From: Gautieria morchelliformis
Taxonomy: Eukaryota; Basidiomycota; Agaricomycetes; Gomphales; Gomphaceae
Assembly: GCA_015179125.1 (NCBI GenBank)
Contig: WHVA01000004.1
Span: 186,001 to 250,000 of the forward strand
Reading direction: 5' to 3'
DNA length: 64,000 nt
The notes beneath the pieces are model-generated. The model saw only the letters and a list, made by a program, of their open reading frames with translations. It was not told the origin of the DNA and made no database searches. How positions within the stretch are numbered: the first letter of the stretch is position 1; the number at the start of each line of letters is the position of its first letter. This document shows, piece after piece, positions 34,999 through 47,400 of this stretch. The position numbers and the translations under genes are program-made.

Positions 34999-35330
34999 GC
35001 CGGGGTTACGGTGCTCTTTCTCGCTGTGCTAGTTCGCTTCGGCGACCGAGCACTTATTAAGCCAGACCCACCACCACCGCGAACATTCACGCGGAGAGAG
35101 AGAGTACTTACCTCGTTAGGAGGGGAGCGGTAAACGGTTCAAGGAGCCGGGCCGGCGGGGGGCGAGGGGCCCGTCGCCGGTGCATCCTCTCACTCGAGGA
35201 CGCAGGGGTGTGGGAGTTCCAGGGAGTGAGGGGAAAGGCCCACCCTTTTAGGTACAGACAGTGTAGTGACCATCATGGGCTGAGCCTGTGGTCGAATAAA
35301 ATGAATAAAAAAAAAAAAAAAAAAAAAAAA
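34999..35330 (+). mobile_element. Poly(A)-tailed retroposed insertion
   Basis: A GC-rich segment ends in AATAAAATGAAT followed by 24 A (35307-35330), after which the 3' flank of U5 begins abruptly with GGGTCTTGCG. The paralogous site without the insertion is at about 57680. A GGTTCAAGGAGCC stretch (about 35134-35146) resembles a polymerase III B box, so a SINE is possible. No coding capacity and no clear target duplication were found; the 5' end is uncertain. Confidence 0.5.
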
Positions 35331-35816
35331 GGGTCTTGCGTACTTGCATCTGACAGGTTGTTTGAGGGGGTCATGGGTTCATGGCATTCCCACTGGGTTT
35401 TTTATTGCCATGAGCTACCAGCCCCCTGATCCAGCCCCAGATTGTCTCTAGAGTACATGTATTCGTTGGACTTCCACTTAGTATACTTGCCATTCCAAGG
35501 ACTGTCTACACTCCCTTTGTGCAGGGGGGCGCCTGGCCAGATGCCCAGGGTTCTCCCTAAGCCACTCACAAACACGCAAGGCCCCGAAGGCCACCAGAAT
35601 TCAAATAAATTGTGAAGAAAGTCAAATTTAAAATGACACAGAATATATATGTATCTACACAGTTTGGATGGCATGGGTTGGCCACAGTGAGCAGATAGCC
35701 ACATAAGTTGTTGCATGTTACTCTGCTAGTGGATCTGTATTGGAATCATGGCTATGATGCATTAGCTTGGATGCAGTCATTAAACCTCTGCCATTGTTCC
35801 AGATCGTACTGAACCA
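35331..35816. repeat. 3' flank of U5
   Basis: Same sequence as 57680-58160 and, inverted, 10306-10800. No gene seen. Confidence 0.65.
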
Positions 35817-37575
35817 TTAACCCATGCCTGAAAGAGACACTAACTGCTCACCAGAGGCAATCTGCCCAGCCAGTTCTACATCTCCAGGACATGCAGTTGT
35901 GTGAGGAAACTCATCCAACTCTATCCCAGCTGACCCACCCTCATTGTCACCTAAATTCTCAGCATTAAAATCCTCCCGGTTCAAGTGAGGGTTCCCAAAT
36001 TCGGCCACTATAGCATTGTGAACACTTTGCCTGGCTGCTTGGAAGCTGGAAAATGAAAGAGAGGGTAATGAGGGGCTGTTAAGTTGACTATGTCTCTCTT
36101 TGAGAGTTAGGTGAAAGCGGCAGATGATAATTGTTGACATGCTGTATGTGCACTGTTAGCACAATCACATGTTCTTCTTAACTTGCTGAGATACCTGTTC
36201 TGCAAAGCGCCTAAGACGGTACTAAGGCTTGGCTTTATACCATGGACCAGCCGAGATTAGCTATTTTTATGTTATGATCAATGTCTTACATACCCTCAAT
36301 ACCTGAAATGTAAGAGAAGACCAGGTAAGCTCTCAAAGCTCAACAGGTTTATAAGTAAGCATACCTTTCCTGTGACAGCACTAGCCAAAGTAATTGTAAG
36401 CACGAATCTGAATATGTATCAGATATATGAAATATGATAGGGATATTATTCCTACCCATATCTGACAAAGCCTTATTTGTATATTAGTGATACCACCACA
36501 CATATAAGCAATATAATGTGTGCTCACCTTGGTAAATCATTAGACTAATGAGAAATTTCTTATCCCAAATCTCACCTTTCCACCAAAGCCTCAGTGCTTG
36601 AATTGAGCTCAGGATGGTTACTATCACAACTCCAGTCTCGAAAAGGATTATAGTAGCATTGTGAATGGTAAGCACTGTCAAGGTATTCAGAGACAATTTG
36701 GGCCAATACAGACCCCTAGATCTTACATCTGAAGAAATTGTTAGTATACCTCTAGGCAGAAATCCTTAGTCATTACTTACAAATTGAATGTATTAAGTTG
36801 TGAAATAGTGAGACTGCAGTTGTCGAAAACAGCCCCATACTATATCCAGTGAAGTGAATTTATGTTATTTATACAATGTCTGCACAGGGACATACCACTT
36901 CAAAGATAATAGAACTAAGACCAAGCAGCCCAAGAACATACAAAACTCTTTGATCCTGAAGGGAAATAGCATAGGAGCGAGCTAACAGAAGGCCTAGAGA
37001 ATAAAATGTGTTGACCTTTCTACTTGAACAATATAGGGGTATAATCACTCACCCTGTACTCCAATCTGATCGGGAACATGTAAAACAGAAGCTAGGTGAA
37101 TTAATGTATTACATGTCCTTTGAACATATGAGCCTCTAGGTTGCTTCTTCATAAAGAATGCAAGTCATACTAGATACTCGTTCTAATCAGTAACGGTGTT
37201 ACGCACGAGAACGATAAACATAAAATACCTCAAGGGATATGTTAGAGAAATTGCCATATATGACAACAAGATAAAAAACCATGGCCATGTAACGAGTGAA
37301 TAAATAGAAAATGGTGCCAATTTTGACGGTCTTGCACCAAATGTGCTTGATCTCAGAGGGCAGTGTGAGAAAAGTGTCGTAGATGAGCAGTGCTGTATAA
37401 CAAGCTATGGATATCGTGGAATTAGAGAGGGGCAATGTACCCATACCAAACGCTGCGACGGCGGCAGAGCTGACCACAAAGCTAGTTCAGGTAAGTTCTG
37501 CGTCTCACTCATTGTGGTAAGTACGTACTTGTCTGATAGCGCCTGGATTTCAGCCGAGGGGTCCGCCTGAGACAT
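35817..37575 (-). CDS. DUF6533-type membrane protein, copy E (U5)
   Basis: ATG at 37575. The core exon (37199-37420) reads ACYTALLIYDTFLTLPSEIK and HIWCKTVKIGTIFYLFTRYM. A later membrane exon reads NTLTVLTIHNATIILFETGV and VIVTILSSIQALRLWWKGE (36530-36696). The acidic tail (35817-36000) is shortened relative to the other copies. The acceptor before the RRINTFYYL-type exon is AA in place of AG (about 37025), so splicing would shift by one base and the copy may be damaged. A TATATATAA box at 37662-37670 lies 87 bp upstream. It is very close to copy G. Confidence 0.55.
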
Positions 37576-38760
37576 GATATAAGCAAGAAAATCTGGGATG
37601 CAGACGAGGGAGTAAGTTGTGCGTAGCGATGTGGGGTTGGAGTAGCAGATCGCGCAAGGTGTATATATAAGATTCTCGCCATGGGTGCTGCCATGTCAAC
37701 AGATATTCACAACATCCCATTAGTGCCGATGCATGGGACAATTTGCAAGGTGGGCGGGTCTGATAGAAGAACATTATGTGAAAAAAATTAATACAAGGTC
37801 GAAGCATGAGATACAGTGATCAGCTCGACGAGTAATTGAGCCTTGGGTTCTTGCCAGGAACTGGTTATTATATCCGCGGAATGGTCTCGAAATGCATATA
37901 AAACTTGTAAGCGCACTTGGCTCCCGTTGACTCCTCCAAGTGCGGTGTCAGCTTAACGACACATGAAAACCAACTGCAATAAGGCTCACTGATGGCTATT
38001 AAGATGAAGCAGATCCGGCGTGTTACTTATAAAGAAGGGGACACGAGCAAGCGAGATGATATGAGAGATCTCCGCTGTCCAGCTCAATGCCCAGAGTTTG
38101 CATATGTCTGTGATTCTAAAGCGACGTCGGATGATCTCTGCAGGCATACTAGCTCGTGTCAATGTCGCTGGATATAGCGACAGGGAAATTTCTCATTTTG
38201 GCGGCATGTCCTGACGTGGGAAGAGGTCATATGAAGAGACCATCGAATTTCGACATGAGGCACAACGACATGGTAGCCGCGATATTGTGCATTCAGTGTA
38301 CCCGCCGTGGCGGTGATGTAGAGCTGTGCCCGGTGGCCCAGAAATCCCAGGGCGATCTGCGACGTGTTTGTTGTTTTATACAGTGATATTATTAGAACGA
38401 CAACAGTGCCACCTAGCGAGAATAAACGCTATTGGTCGTCTGGCAGTTTTTGCAGTCATTCGCTAAGTCCGATCAGAAAAAATTGTAGCTCAATCATGTT
38501 AGCTCCCCTGAAACATCGGTAACTGGTTGGGTCCAGACTCAAATATAAACAAAATTATCCACATACACAGAACAACCCCCTCGAATTTCGTAGACACCGG
38601 ATACTGGTAATCCCGAGCGAGGTTTCGTAGTGCGTGAATCAGGAACCCAAACAAACAAAGACAAACATGCTCACCGACTCGGCAGTTACAACGAGCCATG
38701 ACACAGATCGCCACGGACCCGGACACAGCCAGCACGCCCTGACGTCGTCATCACCGTTGC
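37576..38760. promoter_or_regulatory. Shared upstream region (U5)
   Basis: Divergent intergenic region, homologous to 14521-15455 and 59975-61150, with the TATA box at 37662-37670 and the conserved GACATGGTAGCC block (about 38268-38280). No gene supported. Confidence 0.5.
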
Positions 38761-40100
38761 ATGGTACGCACATGTCGTCCCTCTACTCCCTCGTCTTTCA
38801 CGGGATCACCACGCGTTTTACCCGTCCACTCCAAACCCCAGTTCACCTCCCCTCACATGACACTAACAGCCTCCCCTCCCAGGCTTCTTATCAGCCATCG
38901 TCCTCTCCAGTGCACGGACCTGAACTTCTCATGTTGTTTCCGGTGTGTCTGCCAGCGGAGGGAACGGCGTAGTGTGTGTGTATGTGCCGGGTGTAGAAAA
39001 GGCCGAAGAGGAACGAGTGGAGTGTATGGTATTTCCCTTTGCGTATAAGCGCGCCGTCAATCCTGCATGTACGCATTTGGTGCCCTCTCCACCACGTCTG
39101 GCCATCCATCCATCCGCCAGCATGACCCAGACCCAGACACGAACAGCGACCCTGGAGACGCGGGTGGTACGTCCCGTTGCCCAGTCCCTAATGTCGCTTA
39201 CCGAGCGCCACTCGCTGCTCCCTAGACTCCGCCCTCCCACCCCTCATGTGCTGTACCGCGATCCCAACCCGCGGCGAGCCCTTCCCGCACGACCCGCACG
39301 CCCACCATGACACGGGGGATTTCCCCGCGGAGGACGCGCGCTTCCCGTGCGAGGCGTGTGCGCGGGGAGAGCTCGAGAAGAATCGGCACCTGGGGCGGGG
39401 GGGGGAGGAAGGGGCTCGCGCGCACTCAAAGGCGGGCGCACGTGCGATGACAGCGACCCCCCCAGACGGCGGGAGTACTTCAAGGCGGTGCCCGCGCGGG
39501 AGTTCAGACCCGCGGCCTTATGCCAGTTTCATGTATGCGGGGAGCCCGTGCGAGCGATTGTCGCGGCGGGGCCCGAGCCTCCGCGAAGCGGCGCAGGGGA
39601 TGGGGCTGGGGCTGGAGAGCGCGACCGACGTCGATGTGTCTTGGCGACGTTGTGTGTCTCGCCTGGGGGCCGCGTACGCGACGCACGTGAGCACGTGCGC
39701 GTGTCGTCCCGCACATCTCCGCACCCCCGCACACACACGCCGCCGCGCTCACAACGACTATAGCGGCAGCCGCAGCGCCACACATGCCCCGGAAGCCCCA
39801 TTACCCGCGCCCACCGCCGTCGCCCCAACCGCACCTTTACCCGCACCCTTACCCATACCGGCCTCCCCCCCAAACCCCGCCGCCGCCGCGCGGGCAAATA
39901 CACGAAGCGCGTCTCCGTGCACCCGCTCACCACTCCACTCGGGAACGGGAACGGGAAAGGACCCGCGCCCAACGCGTACCCCACGCACATGCTCCCCGCC
40001 CCCGCCCCCGCCGCATGCGCACGCCTACCTGGGCTTACCGCACTCCCCGCGCCCGCCTGCACACTGTGACCCGCCTCAGCACTGAGCGCAAACACAAACG
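38761..40100 (+). CDS. GC-rich Pro/His-rich hypothetical gene, copy E (U5)
   Basis: Same gene as 15456-17090. Blocks seen: MSSLYSLVFHGITTRFTRPL near the start (about 38776), HDPHAHHDTGDFPAEDARFP with CEACARGELEKNRHLG (39280-39395), REYFKAVPAREFRPAALC (about 39472-39525), and C-terminal GNGNGKDPRP-like and HAYLGLPHSPRPP text (39945-40065). The blocks fall in different frames, so exon ends cannot be set. Poly-G and GC-rich runs make indels likely. Function unknown. Confidence 0.4.
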
Positions 40101-40249
40101 CAAACTCATGCCATACCACAGTCGCCTGCGCCGGAGGCTGTTACGGTCCCGGGGTGGGTGGGGCTGGCGCGGAGGTGCCGAGTTTGGTGCCTGTGCGGTG
40201 GCATTAGGCGCATTTACGAAGTCTTCGGAGGCGTGGGATGCGTGGGTGT

Positions 40250-40669
40250 ATGCGTATGAGGTATGAGGTATGAGGCGCAGAGCAACTTGAAAGCATCGGG
40301 ACTGTTATGTGATGCCGGGTATGTGCACCGGCCCGGGGTTCGTCGGTATTCGTTTCAGGTGGGGAGGGGAGGGAAGTGCCGCCGTCGCGGCTCGACTAGA
40401 CTACGTATAGACTGGAGTGGGGGTGGGGCCGGGGTGTCGGGGGAGTGTATCGTGTATCGTGTACTACTAAATACCCTCGGTGCTAGACATCTGTTAATAT
40501 CTGCTAAATTTAGGTGCGAGACCGAGACAACAGTGCTGTGTTAGCGAAGCCCGCTGAGACGTTACCAAAAGACAAAGGATGGTAACAAGTAATGTTATTG
40601 TTGACCGTTACGATCCTTTGTCTTTCGCTTTTGCTCTTGAAGTCAAGTTGTAACTTGTGTCCTACTAAT
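40250..40669 (-). mobile_element. LINE 3' UTR (U5) with conserved hairpin
   Basis: Follows the ORF2 stop at 40670-40672 on the minus strand. The far end carries tandem TATGAGG units (about 40254-40272, plus-strand reading), which may mark the LINE 3' terminus. The hairpin has arms at 40568-40580 and 40613-40625 (AAAGACAAAGGAT and ATCCTTTGTCTTT). Confidence 0.65.
40568..40625. other. Conserved hairpin in LINE 3' UTR (U5)
   Basis: Perfect 13-bp arms around a 32-nt centre. Same structure as 17433-17492 and 55150-55206. Confidence 0.75.
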
Positions 40670-41640
40670 TCAGATGAATAAGTGTAGTTGTAGTTCCGAG
40701 TCGGAGTTTACTGGTCGTGTGCCACACGCCGCGCAAAGTACTGAGTCTAATTGCCATTGCATAGTTTTCCTCTGTCGGTCATACGCTGGGCATCTAAATA
40801 GAAAATGGTATACTGTCTCCTCTGCTCGTTTGCACGCTGGGAATATAGGTGTCTCGGCCTTGCCTATCTTGTGTAAGTGTCTGTTAAGGGCCGCGTGGCC
40901 CGTGCGGAGCTGCACTAGCAGGCTGGAGTGTCTGCGTGGGAGTCCTTTGCAGAGTCTGGCGTAAGCTGTTGACAGCATGGAGGGGTCGATCTTGAGTGCG
41001 ATTCTAGCTCTAGGCGACCTGGCGAACTTCTCCATTGCTTCCCCTTTGATATGTTTCTGGAACCTCTGTAGTTCCGCCGCTTTGCTCCTGGGAAGATTAC
41101 CCCTGCACTCGATGGGTATAAATCTCTCCTCGCTATTCTCTCCTTTCGCCGCCCTCTTTTCTTCCTCGTCAGCCCTCTCGTTTCCTCTTATGCCCTCATG
41201 TCCTGGGACCCATCTTACGACCACCTTTGACGCGGGCTGCCGCTGGTGGACGGCTTGTAGTTGTCTGTGGAGTGCTTCCACTAGGTACTGCGTGGGCATG
41301 GACTTTTCTTTCCTAGTTGTCCGTATGGCCGCTTGGTTGTTCACCGCTATCACGTACCTGACCCCTCTCTCTGTTCTCAGCAATTTAGCGCCTATTGCCG
41401 CCCCTGCTAATTCAGCCTCGAACACTGTGTGGTCCTGGTCGGTGCCCATGTGTAGCCTGACCACCTGCTGTTTGACACCATTCCTGTACAGCACCGCCGC
41501 CGCCCCGACTCCCCCTTTGATGCTAGAGCCGTCTGTGTATATCACTACCTCCGCATCTTCCCCTTCTATCTCTTCGATAGCGCTCTGCTTGTCCTGAGGT
41601 ATCCTGATCTCATGGGAGGGGGATCATTTTGGTCCCAGGA
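40670..41640 (-). pseudogene. LINE ORF2 C-terminus: RNase H domain, 5' truncated
   Basis: Contains a complete-looking RNase HI fold: IYTDGSSIKGGVGAAAVLYR (first catalytic Asp), VFEAELAGAAIGAKLL (Glu), VIAVNNQAAIRT (the expected second Asp is Asn here) and RWVPGHEGIRGNERADEEEK (final Asp). The C-terminal tail has PTCKRAEET-like HFLFRCPAYDRQR, a His/Cys cluster typical of Tad1/I-clade ORF2. It ends ELQLHLFI. Upstream, PQDKQSAIEEIEGEDAEVV is still readable to about 41630, then the sequence changes to acidic repeats and Gypsy gag. The reverse transcriptase is missing, so this is a 5'-truncated insertion or a recombinant piece. Confidence 0.9.
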
Positions 41641-41675
41641 TAACTGGCTGTATCTTTTCCATTTCCTCGGGCTGT

Positions 41676-41890
41676 ATGTCAGGGGACACCCTGTTTTCCA
41701 TTTCCAATTCTGACACCACACCCAGTTCCGACTCCATTTCCGACTCCGCTTCCAGTTCCGATCCCATCTCCGCTTCCACTTTCGGAAATGACTCCGCTTC
41801 TGGGAGAACTTCCACCAGTTCTGTTTGCCTTGCCAGTTCCACTCCAATTTCCGACTTCCGCTCTCGGAACAGTGTCGGAAATCAAGCGAC
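41676..41890. repeat. Imperfect TTCCGACTCC-type tandem repeat
   Basis: Short 6-12 bp repeats of TTCCGA/TCCGCT type. One strand would encode a Glu-rich run (EAEMGSELEAESEMESELG), the other a Ser/Asp-rich run. It lies between the RNase H fragment and the Gypsy gag fragment and may be the N-terminal part of the gag. Confidence 0.6.
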
Positions 41891-42073
41891 TCGCGTAATA
41901 GGTGGCATCAAGGGTCGATCAAGGGTCAGGGAGGTCAGGAGGATGCAGGGTTGATGGCGGGTGCCAAGTGTTGTCCCTGGCTGCGCAGCGTAGTATAATA
42001 CAGGCTCGCTGACATTGGGGGTCCTTAGACTTTTCTCTTTGGATTTCCCCTTGTCAGGTGAGAATCCCCTCTC

Positions 42074-42726
42074 TTGTATACTCTGTTCATTCCCTTCACG
42101 GGACGACCTCTCCCACAGCATCCTCCGGCACAGATTCCTGCCCCACCTGGTGGGCCTGTACCTCCTCCTCCACCACCTCTCGGGCCACCATTTCCCCATT
42201 TCGGAGTGCCTCTGATCGGACCTCCTGGGCCACCCCGGCCCCCTGGACCTCCTGACCCACCTCCACCCCCTGGTGGAGGGCCTTGGCCGCAACCAGGGTT
42301 CCCATGGAACCCCTACTATCCCTTTCCTTTCGCCTACCCTCAGCCCGCCCCTGATGGTGATTCCGATGCTGTGAAGCCTGACAAATTCACAGGGAAAGAA
42401 CCTCGCCTTCTCCGAACATTCATCACTAGTTGTATTATGGTCTTCAACAACAAGCCCCGAAAGTTCCAGCAGGAATGACAGCGAGTCTCCTATGCAGCAT
42501 CCTACCTCAGTGACATTGCCTTGATCTGGTGGCAACCTTTTCTCATTCAGGTCCCACAGCCTCCCACTGGGAACAACTGGCTTATCTTTGTCGACAAACT
42601 TAATCGTCTTTTCGGTCAGGCCGACATCATCCAGGTCTCCAAGCGAGCTATTCGCAGGCTCAAGATGCTCGACACCCATCGTGTTAATTGCCACATGACC
42701 ACATTTGCTGAGTTGTCCATAAGATG
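42074..42726 (+). pseudogene. Ty3/Gypsy gag fragment with one stop
   Basis: A Pro-rich N-terminal region is followed by the retrotransposon gag domain: VKPDKFTGKEPRLLRTFITS, CIMVFNNKPRKFQQE, an in-frame TGA at 42476-42478 where related gags have Arg, then QRVSYAASYLSDIALIWWQP, FVDKLNRLFGQADIIQVSKR and HRVNCHMTTFAELSI. It ends at about 42726 at the boundary with the unit tail. No zinc knuckle, protease or polymerase is present. Confidence 0.88.
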
Positions 42727-43080
42727 AATCTGCGAGCACGCGTGTCAGCGTCTCACAGTAGCGCCAAGGAGTTACCTTTTGTGGTCCGGCGACAGGAAAC
42801 GATAGCTGCTAGGCCCTGGAGCAACGTTTTGGTGGGGTGGCGACCACCCAAGTCGAATCCATAACGTCAAGAACAGGATGGAAGGTGTCACAACGCTGTT
42901 GTCACATTTTTCTGGATGTGACACGCGTAATTAGTTGGTCTATGACCATTCGCAGTGGAAAACCAACATAACCAACTCCATTGCTGGCCTCACTCCACAG
43001 GATGCCAGCTGCACCGTTAGCAAAAGCTCACCTGGCACAGCACACCATTAAGACTCAGCACAAAAACTGCGGAGCTATGA
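42727..43080. repeat. Tail of U5
   Basis: Homologous to 55675-56090 (for example ACCTTTTGTGGTCC and CCATTCGCAGTGGAAAACC). In U5 the tail is separated from the LINE 3' end by the RNase H and gag pieces. A small TGTCACA..TGTGACA inverted repeat lies at about 42888-42925. Confidence 0.65.
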
Positions 43081-44498
43081 CCTTCACTGACCATGCTGCT
43101 AACAGATAATGACCATCGGTAACAGGGCTAAAAGAGGTGCAATGTGCACCAATCATCAGGTACCAACCAGAGGGGGAATGTCATTGTGACACAAGTGCTG
43201 CCATCATGGAACAATCATTCCATGACAGCCTGCACCACACAAAGCTGGCTGCTTCATACCAGACTGTTTACACATTATAATATAAGGTATATGTCAAGCA
43301 TGCTAGGTTCCAAATATGCATTCATATAATTGTATAAAATCCACAATTATACACTCCACATTGTACTTATTGACATCGGAGTACTTATAGACCCTCTCCT
43401 CAACATCATTTATGCACACGCCTCCAGCCATCCCCTCCAGTCACCACCCTCACCATTTCCCCCTCCTGCATGGCCCCACTTCCACATCCTAGACACCCTG
43501 CCAATGCTCTAACTCTCGCTCGTCCTCTGCCTCCTTCCCGCACCCATACACCTCCATGCCCTGGCCCCACTCACCGTCATCTCCTCCCACCACCCCAAGT
43601 CTGACATGGAGGAGTGCCGCATCTACCTTGTATCCCTCTCCTTCTCCTTCTCCTTCCCCTTCCACCTCCCCGGTGCCCTCCACAAGACCTGCTTTGTCGC
43701 CGCCGATAGGTCAGTACAGTAGTACCCATACTGCAGAACACGCAACTTTAAGAACTCACATGTCTACACCGGCAACAGCTACTGTGTACCTAGTCAGGTC
43801 ACTACTATCTAGGATGAATTGCAATCAAGTGGAGCCTTAGATCTGCCATGAGTGATGGCAGTCAGGCTTCCACAAGAGCAAGTCGTCAATCTATGCCATT
43901 CTAAGTCTGGAACTTGTCAAGTTCTGACAAGCTCAGACAAAGAGATGCGAAATGTGACGCATGTCGGAAAAAGGTCAAAAAGGAAACAGAGAGCTAGAAC
44001 AAGCACAAAGATGACAAGAAGCAGATAGTTGGATATCAACGAAGGAGGTTGTGGTGGTGCGAAGTGTTGTTTGTTTGGTTCCATACATCAGAGGGTCACA
44101 TGCATGCCTTCGAGGTTTCGAACATCGGAGTTTGAAGGAAAATATACGCAGACGCATAAATAATACATGAAATCATATCTCGGGGGATGAAGCAGAGTTG
44201 GAAGACAATGAAACCATCGTGATGATTGCTATAAGTCAGTCTTATTAGTCGTACAAGCAAGGATAGGATAAACATACCAGTGTGTAGCCGGGCTGCCATG
44301 TGGATGCCAACATATTACCACGGGCAGGACATCGGACACCAGCATGCACTGCCATGATTATGCAGCAGCAGCCATGCCTGCTCTGTGATGGCCAGCTCAT
44401 GGTACCAGATGCCAGAGATGCCTGTCCGGCGACATGACAGGCCAGGATGGATGCATGTGCCATACGTGACATGGTGATGCCATCACAGCGCCCTTTTA
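43081..44498. other. Intergenic, possible polypurine tract and LTR start
   Basis: AGAGGGGGAA at about 43169-43178 is followed by TGTCATTG at 43179, like a polypurine tract next to an LTR. I found no matching second LTR. 43410-43690 is C/T-rich low complexity. No gene is supported. Confidence 0.35.
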
Positions 44499-47400
44499 GT
44501 GATGTCGATGTCGTCTCCTTCTACTCAAGTGCCCGGTAAGTTGGCCGTCCACCCCAAGCGAACAAACCGAGGAAAAAAAATGGCAGCGTTTATTGAAGAA
44601 GGGCTGGATGAAGATGGCCGTCCTATGAAACGCCGGACTCTGCACCATCAGCAGAAGCGCAAATGCAAGCAAGTTGAGAGGATCATGCAAGAAGAGGACA
44701 AGGATGAGGATGATGATGAAGATGGAGACTTTTCGGACTCGAGCTCTGGTGACGAACCAAGCTCGGAATCCAAGTCAGATGTCTCTGACAATATGATTCC
44801 AAATCACGAAGTGTGTTTCTCACTACATCTACCAATTATATTCCCTATTCACCTGCTTTTTCCACATAGATTGCTGACATGCTCCTATCGAAAACAGCAC
44901 ATTTCATCAGCTGTTGGCAGCTCAGCACGGTCCTTGAGTACTAAATAGGGTGGATACATCATGGGGAAGTGCTTCAGGTGACCGATAAGCCCTAATGATA
45001 GTAATGAAGGTTAGTAAAAAGGTTTTTTTTTTTCATTGAAGTGAAAATAGGCAAACCGTTAAGATTACTTTTCATTGCCTTCGTCACTGTTAGAATTTTG
45101 TGATTGCCATGACAGCAGCGATAGTGCTTGTCACCAGGATTACCTCGCTGACCATTGGCAATCTGGGGAACAACTTCGTAGAATAGGTATATACAACTGC
45201 TACGTTTCACTCCACCTGGCTCCTGGGTGTGTGTTGTGAGTGGAGTGGGATGAGGTATCAACGTTCATACCTTTTTTCTCTGTTCCATATTGCTCATCAT
45301 TATTTCAGTGGGAGAGGCAGGATCTGGAGATGTGGCATGATTGTGCGCCGATACATTTCGTGGGCTACCTTCATACTCGACCTCTTCAACCATTGCCTTG
45401 TACAATTTCTTTTTTGCATGTGCCGTGGATTTAGCCTTAGAGGAAGCTGAAGCGGACTTGATCTGCTGTGTATGAGTTGTTGCTTTGTTTTGTTTGGTAC
45501 TGGGGTTTGCACCTGGTAAAAAGGTGCTAGACACAAAGGGTGATTCCATGTATCTTAAACAACTTGCGGCTGCCACAGAGAACATTCAGAAGGCTTTCGC
45601 TACACAGCAGGCAAACATGGCAGTATGTTTGCTTGTTCTCTTTCTTCCTGGCACGATAACTAATTTGGTAAATCAGGGTCCATGGGATCAAGCGAAATTT
45701 GAGTGTCTTCTCACTGAATGGATTGTGGCCTGTGACCAACCATTCAATGAGGTCGAAAAAGAGGAGTTCATCAAGCTCATGACCTATGCACGTCACCCAG
45801 CACCTTCTGTGACACTTCCTAGTAGGGAAGGGATCGGACGTCACATGATGAAGATGGGTGAGGATACCATTGACAGGATCCATGAAATGTTTGAGGCAGG
45901 TGTGATATATTAGCGTATGGTGTCCTCTGTGCTTACTACTACATAGAATCTCGAAGGAAAAGTTGCTTTATCCCTCGAAACATGGACTTCAAGCAATCAA
46001 TATGCCTTTTTGGCCATAGTCGCCCACTATGTGACTAATGAAGGACAACTCGGTGCGTTAACTGGCTATGGGCACTGTTCTCTCTTAATAACATTTGTGT
46101 GATATTCTAGAGGAACTTCTTGTTGATTTTCGAGAACTTTCTGGGGAACATTCTGGAGAGAATATGGCGGAGGCTGTGTGGGATACGTTGAAGCAATATG
46201 GCCTTATTGGACAGGTAAGTTAGTTTGTTCAATTTGCTATGAGGCATTGTCATATCATTACATCCCTGCTCTAAGGTTATCGCTCTCATGATGGACAATG
46301 CCACCAACAATGACATGCTCGCTTTAGGAATTCAGCAGCGCTCCTTGGAAGCAGGGGTTTACTTCTCAGCTATGGACTCTTGGATGCGCTGCATGCCGCA
46401 CACCATTCATCTTTCTGCAATCAAGGTACGTGTTCACACATTAGCTATGTATGTGTCCAAATTAAAGGTTTTTCAGCTTCTCACAGGTATAGGTGCTATC
46501 TCAAACACTGATAGCAAGAAGGTAGTGTCTCGCAGCGGCAATTACCAAGACAGTGCCATTGCCCTGGTGGATTGCCAGTTTGATAATGAGGCTGTACAAC
46601 AAGAGGATGAGGATGAGGACGAGGGTGGGGCAGCAAGGCCCAATGGGGTTATATCTGCTATCACTAAAGTAGAGTCTTGTTTCTTTTTCTTTCCTTGAGG
46701 CTTTGAAGTCTACTTGATTTCAGTTACGAAAATTGTTTGGAGTGTTTGTTCTAGCCCACAGCACCGCCAAAACTGGTTCAAAGAGATCTATGTAACGATG
46801 AACCAAGGCATTGATGCCGAGAGCCCAGCTCTCATGCTCATCTTAGATGTGAGAACACATTGGTCATCAATGCACCAAATGCTCCGTGAGTGATTCTAAT
46901 TTTTATACTATTGAATGTCAGTCTGATATGAGCAGGTCGCGCACTTGATTATCCCAATGCTATTGATTTGTTTGTAACTCGGAACCGAGATCTTCATGCA
47001 TACGAGCTATGCAAGGATGAATGGACATCAATTACCCTGGTGTCCTCTTGGCTCAAGTCCTTCCGCAGTGCCATGACACAGATGTCCGCCACAAAGGTCC
47101 CAATGTTATCTACGACACATACTATCTTTAGAGGACTACAACAAGATATCAAGGAGATCTTACGAAGTCTTCCTGCCAGTGTTTCTCCCAGTATCAAGTG
47201 CGGTCTCATTGATGCGCACACAAAACTTAGCGATTATTATCATAAGTATGACGAATCACCCTTCTATACTTGGGCAGCATGTGCATCGCTGATTGATCAT
47301 GATCCGTGGATCTACTGAAAATGTTCTAGTACTTGATCCTCACATCTCTTATGAAGGGATGAAGCTTGATTATGCAGACGATGAGTCACTTTCTGTGTAT

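Noticed and set aside
35134..35160. tRNA gene from the GGTTCAAGGAGCC stretch
   Set aside because: No A box, acceptor stem or cloverleaf could be formed around it.
42888..42926. Short TGTCAC...GTGACA stretch as a tiny transposon
   Set aside because: It is part of the unit tail in both U5 and U6 without an empty site or duplication.
43179..43260. LTR start after the purine tract AGAGGGGGAA
   Set aside because: No second LTR or target duplication found, so only a possible polypurine tract is noted.
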